Below, in pieces: positions 8,211-13,978 of a stretch of DNA of 13,978 bases (positions are counted from its first letter, which is position 1; every line of letters starts with the position of its first letter). The DNA is from Setaria digitata (Eukaryota > Nematoda > Chromadorea > Rhabditida > Setariidae). The translations under genes were made by a program, and so were the position numbers. The DNA is taken from contig RCAB01000888.1 in the NCBI GenBank assembly GCA_003640385.1, positions 1-13,978 of the forward strand, given 5' to 3'. Under the pieces are notes generated by a model that ran no database searches, was not told the DNA's origin, and was given only the letters and a program-made list of their open reading frames with translations.

Positions 8211-8527
8211 TCTATTCTTTTTTTTTTTTCTTTTTCTTTTTTTTTTTTAATAAAATAAAAATAAAAGAAAACATGAATACATAAATAGAGAGAGGGAATG
8301 AATTGAGTATGTATAATAGAGAGAAAATACATATTTATATGCATCAAAAAGGCAATAACATAAAAAAGCACAATGACAGGCAAGTAAAGAGCAGTAGCGG
8401 TAGGAAGAATGATCAAAAGTAATAAATAAAAATTGGAAAAAGGACGAGATGAAGTGATGGATACGGAAGTGAACCTTTATCATTATCATTTTCATATGCC
8501 GACAAGAAACAAAAACAAAATTCAACG
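8211..8527. other. spacer with homopolymer tracts
   Basis: T-rich sequence (8217-8248) abuts an A-rich stretch with overlapping AATAAAATAAAAATAAAA words near 8249-8266, which could act as plus-strand poly(A) signals if anything upstream were transcribed. From 8280 to 8527 it is purine-rich with no coding support; the open frames here belong to the CA tract's frames. Confidence 0.45.
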
Positions 8528-8673
<146 letters not shown>

Positions 8674-8737
8674 GATATTTATTTATATATTGTAAATAGA
8701 AAAATTGATAAATTAAAATTCAACGAAAGAGCTTCAA

Positions 8738-8738
8738 N
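8738..8738. other. ambiguous base (N)
   Basis: A single N stands at the left edge of a GA-rich stretch. It marks an uncertain consensus base in the assembly, probably caused by the adjacent simple repeat. Confidence 0.98.
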
Positions 8739-8760
8739 AGAGAGAGAGGGAGAGAGGGGA
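8739..8760 (+). repeat. short (GA)n purine tract
   Basis: AGAGAGAGAGGGAGAGAGGG is purine-only sequence next to the N. It is probably polymorphic. Confidence 0.8.
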
Positions 8761-8910
8761 AAAAGAAAATGAGATGATGTGTCTTTTAAATGATTGAAAA
8801 ATTCACATTGAATAGAAATTTCTCGATAACGTTATTCAAAAAAAGATAACTAAATTGTAAGTTGTCCAAATCTACCTCATCTATTTCTAGCTATTATATT
8901 GTTAAAATTG

Positions 8911-8924
8911 AAGGAAGAAAGGAA

Positions 8925-8972
<48 letters not shown>

Positions 8973-8998
8973 AAGAGAAGAGAGAGTCGAAAAGAGGA
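8911..8998 (+). repeat. polypurine tract with (GA)20 core
   Basis: A pure GA run occupies 8927-8966 inside a longer, almost purine-only stretch with GGGAGG and AAGAG extensions. Long homopurine mirror-symmetric runs like this can form triplex (H-DNA). No coding content. Confidence 0.92.
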
Positions 8999-9912
8999 TA
9001 GATGAAATGTTTCATTTAAATGAAAATGTGAAATATTTCAAAAAATAAGTTATGCTTAAATGATGTTTAAAATTAACATAATGAATTTTTATATCTTTCA
9101 GTAGATTAATTAATCTTATCTATTATCACTGATAAAAAAAAAAAAATACCGTTCACAGTGACCGAAAAAAAAAGGGAAAAATTTTCATCATTTATTGTAG
9201 TTATTTGAGTGAAATGATCTTTTTTTTTTTTTTTCTTTTAAATCATGACATTTCACCATTTATCAAACCATAACAGTTTTATCATAGTTATCTTTTATCA
9301 TAGTTAATCTTTTTGTTTCAGTATCATTCTTTTTTTTTCCCACAGTGATTATCAGCAAAAATGAAAAAAAAAAAATGAAAAACAAAAAGAGGAGAAAGAA
9401 AATGTATAAAAGCTTTTAAATCGTTCATTAGTAAAAGAGTAGTCAATCACTAAAAGGTATAAATGAATTCTCGAAAAAAAAAAAAAGGAAAAAAGTGCCT
9501 GATGAAAATTCTCGAAGAAATTGAATTGTTAGCTTTCAAGATTGAAAAGTGTTAGATTGTAAAATGCTTTACAGTATTTTTGTTTCGGAAATGCCTTTCA
9601 TACACTTAAAAATTAACAGCACATTTATTCAAAGGCTAAAAATTCCATTTGTAATGGTTTCTGATCATTCATTCCGGGCTATGTGTTATTGCGGGTTTTT
9701 AGAAAAATAAATCTTTTTATAAAGTTTTTAGAAAATAAAAATTGAAATCCTTTAAAGAAATATGAATTCATTTTTCACAAAATCATACATACTTATGATT
9801 CATTTTATCATAAGTAAAAAATAAAATAAAATAAAATAAAAGAGGGAGAAAATGAAAATATTATATTTGTTATAAATGCAAAAATAACTTTTTAATTTAC
9901 AAACTAACAGAG
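8999..9912. other. AT-rich spacer, no supported gene
   Basis: A-runs and T-runs occur near 9135-9146, 9219-9233, 9364-9374 and 9474-9485, and an (ATAAA)n tract at 9817-9841. TTTCAG acceptor-like sites at about 9101 and 9320 are not followed by protein-like open frames. Nothing else stands out. Confidence 0.5.
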
Positions 9913-10041
9913 GTAAGCATGATCAGTTAAAAAGTTGATACATGAAAATATCTGTAACTTTTTCTTTTTCTTCATTTTTTTCTTTTTTCTATTGGAAAAT
10001 CCTTCAGCAATTTTTTAAAATGAATATTTCTGGTTTTACAG
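9913..10041 (+). other. intron-like segment
   Basis: It begins AG|GTAAGCATG and ends GGTTTTACAG, 129 nt, with a T-rich stretch before the acceptor. These are strong nematode-type signals at a typical intron size. Joined in phase 0 it gives FLIYKLTE, then LSGNFDPIAAMNYIL and a stop at 10087-10089. A second frame after the acceptor is also open (IRQFRSYRSNELYFIK to a TGA at 10092). The left exon is only 19 codons long before a stop and has no good acceptor, so a noncoding or UTR intron is also possible. Confidence 0.18.
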
Positions 10042-10101
10042 TTATCCGGCAATTTCGATCCTATCGCAGCAATGAATTATATTTTATAAAATGAAAATTT
10101 T

Positions 10102-10136
10102 AGAAGGAACGATGGATGATCGTCCACCGTTCTTCT
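10102..10136. repeat. near-perfect palindrome
   Basis: The left half AGAAGGAACGATGGATGA pairs with the right half TCGTCCACCGTTCTTCT with one bulge, one A/C mismatch and one G-T pair, leaving no real loop. It lies just after the possible stop at 10092. As DNA it could form a cruciform; as RNA a tight hairpin. Confidence 0.75.
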
Positions 10137-12099
10137 GGAAGAATTATTGTTGGCAAGAGTAAAAGTAATAAATATTTGTTGTTTTGCAAAAGTTTCTTTC
10201 GGTGAAGCACCATGATTTGATATGTTACGGATATTTCGAAATTGTTTGATATTACTTTTGTATAAAAAAAGAAATTTTCGTCTTATCCTACCGGAAAATC
10301 GAATTTTAATTAATTATCTCAAATGAAATCTAATTAACAATTCCTTCTACCCGTTGCTATGGGCATTCAAAAGAAATTATTTCATTACAAGAAAAAAGCA
10401 AAAACAAAAATAAAATGAGAAAAAAAAAAAAAAGGAAAAAGAAAGTGGACTAAAATTTTACACTAATTTGGGCAGGCATTTCGTGTGATATAAATTGTCA
10501 TTAAGCGGTACTTTCTTGACAATTTTCATTTGAAAAGTGAATTAATTTGAAAATGAACATTAATAATTTTGATATTAATTAATTTAAAAATAAATGCTAG
10601 CAATTTATATGTGATAATTCATTTCTTATTTATTCATATTTCAAAAAAAAAAAAAAAAAGAGAATAAATTAATGAAAAGAAAGAAAAAAAGAATAGTCTG
10701 TGATGGAGTAATCAAGAAGGATGAAAATATTTCTGGACATTTATTATCACTCTATCCTGCACCCACTGATGATGCTTTTTATCTTTTTTTGCAAAAAAAA
10801 AAAAGAAAAAAAAATGAAAAAATAAAAAGAAAAAAATAATTAAGTCACTTTTCCATCTTCCTTTTTTCTTGATTTAATTAAGAATTTGCATAATTTTATA
10901 AGCTAGCGAAATATTTTTTCTTTTTTCTTTTTTTTGAAACAGACAATTAACAATTGCTTCTATTTGTTGCTTAATTAATTAATTCTCTTTTCTTATTTAC
11001 TAAATAACGTATATTATTAAAATTTGCATTTATTCATCATTTTGAGTTAAAAAAAAAGTAATAATTCTTTAACAAAATGCTCTATATTTTAACCTACATA
11101 TAAGTTCATTTATCTTATTCATTCAGTAGGAAGTTTTCATTTTTTAGTTTTGTTTTTTTCTTTTTTTCCCTTTTTTTTTTCTTTTTTGCAAATCGGTGCA
11201 ATATATATATCAAATTGCAGATGTGCAAAATTGCAATTGCAAATTGTATAAGTGGACAGTTCTTCCTCGTAAAATTTTAGTCTAAAATTAATTAGCCAGG
11301 TTGATATTTGCTGGATAAATTGCAATTCAATTTAGTCTAAAAAATTTAACTAGTTAATAGGAAATAACGAAAATACTGCAATCTCAGTGTTTCAGGTTTC
11401 CAATTTCTCTCTCTTTCTCTCTCTCTTTTTTTTAAGCCTTTCAAATTCACTTTTTAACAATTAACTAATTATGATCAAAATGCTTGTGATTAATTATAGT
11501 GAAAATATTTCTGATTAAAATATTCTTAATTATTATAACATTTACAAGAATTTTTCATCGAAGTCTATTATTCTCTCTTACATATTCAATTAGTTATTAT
11601 TGTTGGTACTATTAAAATTATAGTTTTGCATTTTGTTAGCATGCAATTGTTTCTATTGCTATTATGCAATTATTCATTCATTAGCTGTACCTTATTGTAA
11701 TTAATAAACTTGTATCAGAAATGATGCAAAGAGATTTCAAAAATAATAATAATTTTGTGCAGAAAAGAAAAGAATATTTTAGTAGCTAAAAAGAGAGCGG
11801 AAAAAAATTTTAGAAAAAAGCAAGTAATTTGATCAGTTGGATTGTAATTATGAAAATCTTTCATTATACCGAGCGAAATATTATTGTTCTCTTTTTTTTT
11901 TTTTTTTTTTAACAATTAATAGTAGCACTGTAAATGTGAATGATTATAAAATATCAACTTGTCATTTTCATAAGTAAATCTGGCAGAAATTATTATCATT
12001 ATCAGTTAATGATATTAGATGTAATGTTTTGGCTTATCAGTTTTTTATTAAGAATAATCGTTTAAAAAAATTATTTTTTTATTTCGGTATGCTTTCTTA
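10137..12099. other. long AT-rich spacer, no supported gene
   Basis: The stretch is dominated by poly-A and poly-T runs (about 10422-10434, 10642-10659, 10790-10836, 11150-11186, 11892-11910) and a (CT)n tract at 11407-11427. A minus-strand frame at 11137-11325 includes QQISTWLINFRLKFYEEELS after a TTTATCCAG acceptor-like site. It decays into a lysine-rich homopolymer tail and has no ATG or donor, so I leave it uncalled. Confidence 0.5.
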
Positions 12100-12468
12100 A
12101 TGGTGAAATATTTATTCATCAACATAATGGTAGTGATAATGATAATGATAATGATAACGATTATCATCACATGTTACAAGAGCAGAAAAAACAGCATCGA
12201 AGCAAAACTTCAAAGACATCCCACCTCGTTGGGGGTGGTCGTTCCAGTTTCATTTTTGTTTTCGGGAGGCGGAGCTACAGCTTTCCTTTTCCCCTCCCCT
12301 CTCCCTCCTTCTTACCCCCGCCGCTCTGCCCCCTCCCCCGTCCTTTTAATCATTTCATTCTTCCTCTTCATTATCATTCCCGCGTTCTATGTATCTCCTC
12401 CCCATTCTCTCCTTATCTCTTCTTATCATCCAAATCCTTATCCTCCTATCAGTGTGAATCCAAATTAG
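12100..12468 (+). CDS. doubtful 122-aa ORF in a pyrimidine-rich island
   Basis: An ATG at 12100 opens a 122-codon frame. It begins MVKYLFINIMVVIMIMIMIT, a hydrophobic N-terminus made largely by a TAATGA-type repeat. A short basic segment (CYKSRKNS) follows, then a proline/serine-rich stretch (FPSPLPPSYPRRSAPSP) and a second hydrophobic run (VLLIISFFLFIIIPAF). That would suit a small two-helix membrane protein. However, a second frame across the same DNA (12171-12539) is also open for 122 codons. C/T-rich sequence simply lacks stop codons, so length alone is poor evidence. No family recognised. Confidence 0.15.
   Translation: MVKYLFINIMVVIMIMIMITIIITCYKSRKNSIEAKLQRHPTSLGVVVPVSFLFSGGGATAFLFPSPLPPSYPRRSAPSPVLLIISFFLFIIIPAFYVSPPHSLLISSYHPNPYPPISVNPN
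12127..12170 (+). repeat. (GATAAT)n tract with inverted tail
   Basis: TGATAATGATAATGATAATG runs into GATAACGATTATCATCAC, which partly reverse-complements it. It is a short hexamer-type microsatellite with hairpin potential. Confidence 0.75.
12221..12238 (+). other. GC-rich hairpin
   Basis: CCACC at 12221-12225 pairs with GGTGG at 12234-12238 across an eight-base loop. It sits at the left edge of the GC-rich island. There is no T-run directly after it, and this is a eukaryotic context, so it is not called a terminator. Confidence 0.5.
12285..12345 (-). promoter_or_regulatory. G-rich strand with quadruplex potential inside a GC/pyrimidine island
   Basis: On the plus strand six C-runs of 3-5 lie within about 50 nt (12291-12294, 12296-12299, 12303-12305, 12315-12319, 12329-12333, 12335-12339), giving the minus strand several GGG-GGGGG tracts with loops of 1 to 9. 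The region also contains CCGCCG and GGAGGCGGAG words rare elsewhere in the window. A CpG/GC-rich, quadruplex-capable patch in otherwise 70%+ AT DNA suggests a promoter or origin-like element. On the minus strand an ATG at 12377 opens MIMKRKNEMIKRTGEGAERR up to a GG|GTAAGAAG donor (12315), a possible first exon. Confidence 0.3.
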
Positions 12469-12539
12469 CTAACTATTATCAATTTTTCTGTCTATTTGTA
12501 GTACAAAAAAGAGCCAAGGAGGAGGAGGAGGAACAATAA

Positions 12540-13703
12540 TTAACTAATTAATTGATAATTTATTAGTAAGGGAATTATTTTCAATTCCATGTTCAAGTTT
12601 TTTTGCAACACTGAATGCCTCAGTGGAATAGTTGCATTAGCCTTCAGAATTCACCGATTTCTATCTGTTTATCATCATGGACGAAAAGGAAAATAATCAG
12701 AGTTAGTTTAATTTTTTCGTTAAATATCCGTAAAAATAAGTGGAAATAGAAGTAATTAAGCTAAAGTTAATTAGCTTCTGTAGGAAATATCCAAAAAATG
12801 ATGAAGAATTGTTTGAGAGTTGTAGAAGGAATAAATTACAACTTTCCAGATATTGAAATTATTTAAAAAGTTAAGACTCATTTCTTTTATCAGGTTATTC
12901 TCTGTAGATACGCTCTAAAATGTATAAATCATACTATTATTTTAATTCTAATTTAAATTAATAGCTATCATAAACTTTTAATTCCTTTAAAAAATTATTA
13001 GCTATTATAAAATTTTACTTCTTTTAAAACCTACAATTTTATTATCTATAATCATTTTCGTCAGGTACTAACTATTTCAAGTAACTAAATGATGCATTAT
13101 TTCTTTAAGAAAATTAAATTTCAACATTTCTCATAACTACCGAAATAATCTCAGCTTTCATGAATTACAGTAAAATAGTCTAAAATTTCAATCAAATATC
13201 ATGAATTGAGCATTTGAAGTACTTGGCATCTTCTGCTAACATTTACATTTGGTGCAGTTTTTTAACTTATCTTTAGCAACATAAAATAATGAAATTGTTG
13301 ATATTTGTCTCTGTTTCACAAAATTTAACCTCTCTAGCTAGTGTGGTATTTGCTCTTAAGCTAAACAGTAAACAGAGTACAAGTTATTACACGTCCTTCA
13401 GGTAAATGATTTCGTGAGAATTTAAATTAATAAATAATTTTGTTAAAATTCATTGATTTAAAATGTTCATCCAACTCCTGAGGTGGACTTTCCTGTGTTC
13501 CGCATTTCTGTGAATAAGTTCTATCAATTTTATCAAGTTTGAAAAAAATAAATAAATAAATAAAAGTTAAAATTTTTTGGAGGAGAGAAATGCAAATTGA
13601 AATCCATGCAACTATTATAAAATTACATGTTTTAATTTTATAAGTGCTTTGAATTTTATTATTTTATTATCATGCATATTTTGTTCATTTATTTTAAGAA
13701 CAA
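12540..13703. other. AT-rich spacer, no supported gene
   Basis: Ordinary AT-rich sequence with an (AATA)n tract at 13547-13564. A short plus-strand frame at about 13469-13543 reads PTPEVDFPVFRISVNKFYQF but is closed by stops at both ends after 26 codons and lacks splice sites. On the minus strand, AATAAA at 13693-13688 lies just past the candidate stop at 13704. Confidence 0.45.
13688..13693 (-). promoter_or_regulatory. possible poly(A) signal AATAAA
   Basis: AATAAA on the minus strand begins 11 nt after the TGA stop of the candidate terminal exon. The hexamer is common by chance in DNA this AT-rich. Confidence 0.2.
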
Positions 13704-13978
13704 TCATTGAAAGAGTTGCCTAGCAATCTTAATGGTGTATTCCGCCTGAGGCATCGATTTACTCTTTTAAGGACATCAAATTGAGTAATTTTAGTACAAC
13801 CAAAGTAATTAAATAAATAATTTTGGTTTAATAATTAGTAGTAATAGTAGTAGTAATAGTAGCATTTTGAATTTCTTCTTTCTTTTGCAACCAATTTGAT
13901 ATCACTTCAAATGATTTAATTTAAAGTTTCTTTTCTTGATATTCTTCTCACCTGCAATAACAATTGGAATTTTTTTTT
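13704..13978 (-). CDS. candidate last two exons of a gene entering from the right edge (partial)
   Basis: On the minus strand the sequence from the window edge to 13952 ends TTATTGCAG|GTGAGAAG, a strong donor. An acceptor GATGCCTCAG ends at 13746, and the exon 13745-13704 reads AEYTIKIARQLFQ then TGA. In phase 0 the join gives FQLLLQ followed by AEYTIKIARQLFQ, an amphipathic helical C-terminus. The intron would be 206 nt. The acceptor has a weak pyrimidine tract and the left exon is only partly in the window, running into a poly-A edge. No family can be named from about 20 residues. Confidence 0.2.
13835..13862 (+). repeat. (TAG)n-type trinucleotide repeat
   Basis: TTAGTAGTAATAGTAGTAGT and following AATAGTAGC form an interrupted TAG/TAA trinucleotide array. 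It would be a stop-codon run in one frame. It lies in the presumed intron of the right-edge candidate gene. Confidence 0.85.

Noticed and set aside
11137..11325. 62-codon minus-strand frame
   Set aside because: It begins without ATG, ends in a homopolymer-derived lysine tail and has only a weak acceptor-like site.
12171..12539. Second 122-codon frame across the pyrimidine island, ending in a Glu run
   Set aside because: It overlaps another equally long frame, starts at TTG, and is explained by stop-poor C/T-rich composition.
13801..13835. GGTTTAAT resembling the start of a nematode spliced-leader sequence
   Set aside because: Only the first eight bases match; what follows (AATTAG) departs from the SL1 sequence and no SL RNA structure is seen.

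Overview
This is an AT-rich (roughly 70-75% A+T by eye) eukaryotic window, full of A/T homopolymers and microsatellites, with no bacterial gene organisation. There are no long ORFs, no tRNA or rRNA that I recognise, no CRISPR array and no intact transposon. The best coding evidence is short exons bounded by GTAAGTT / GTGAGT donors and TTTCAG / TTTTTCAG acceptors. Those signals, the AT bias and the poly-A/T-filled spacers fit a nematode genome, with a filarial-like clade III worm as my best guess. That assignment is inference. A single N (8738) shows this is draft assembly.

Layout. 43-534 (+): the last two exons of a multi-exon membrane-protein gene, phase-matched across a 172-nt intron. 535-1640: no gene seen. 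1641-2110: a decayed coding stretch (stops plus a frameshift), perhaps a retroelement relic. 2254-2487: (TA)n tracts and a 30-bp inverted repeat. 2490-4630: AT-rich spacer with a few short open stretches. 4631-4866: minisatellite with a composite ~38-bp unit. 5600-5687: TATC-based hexamer array. 6357-8061 (-): a possible complete three-exon small gene (57 aa), whose large intron holds a degenerate ~38-40-bp tandem repeat (7334-7772) and a competing plus-strand exon pair (6891-7196). 8090-8210: a GC-richer patch upstream of that gene. 8528-8680: (CA)49 with palindromic flanks. 8738-8998: (GA)n tracts. 9913-10136: an intron-like segment and a near-perfect palindrome. 10137-12099: spacer. 12100-12540: a GC/pyrimidine-rich island with G-quadruplex-forming potential on the minus strand. 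13704-13978 (-): possible last exon(s) of a gene entering from the right edge.

No operon-like cooperation between genes can be inferred. Every exon call rests on splice signals, phase and peptide character read by eye. In sequence this AT-rich such matches also arise by chance, so confidences are low. I found no convincing new biological system; the most worthwhile leads are the 57-aa minus-strand gene, the 5' membrane-protein gene and the GC island.
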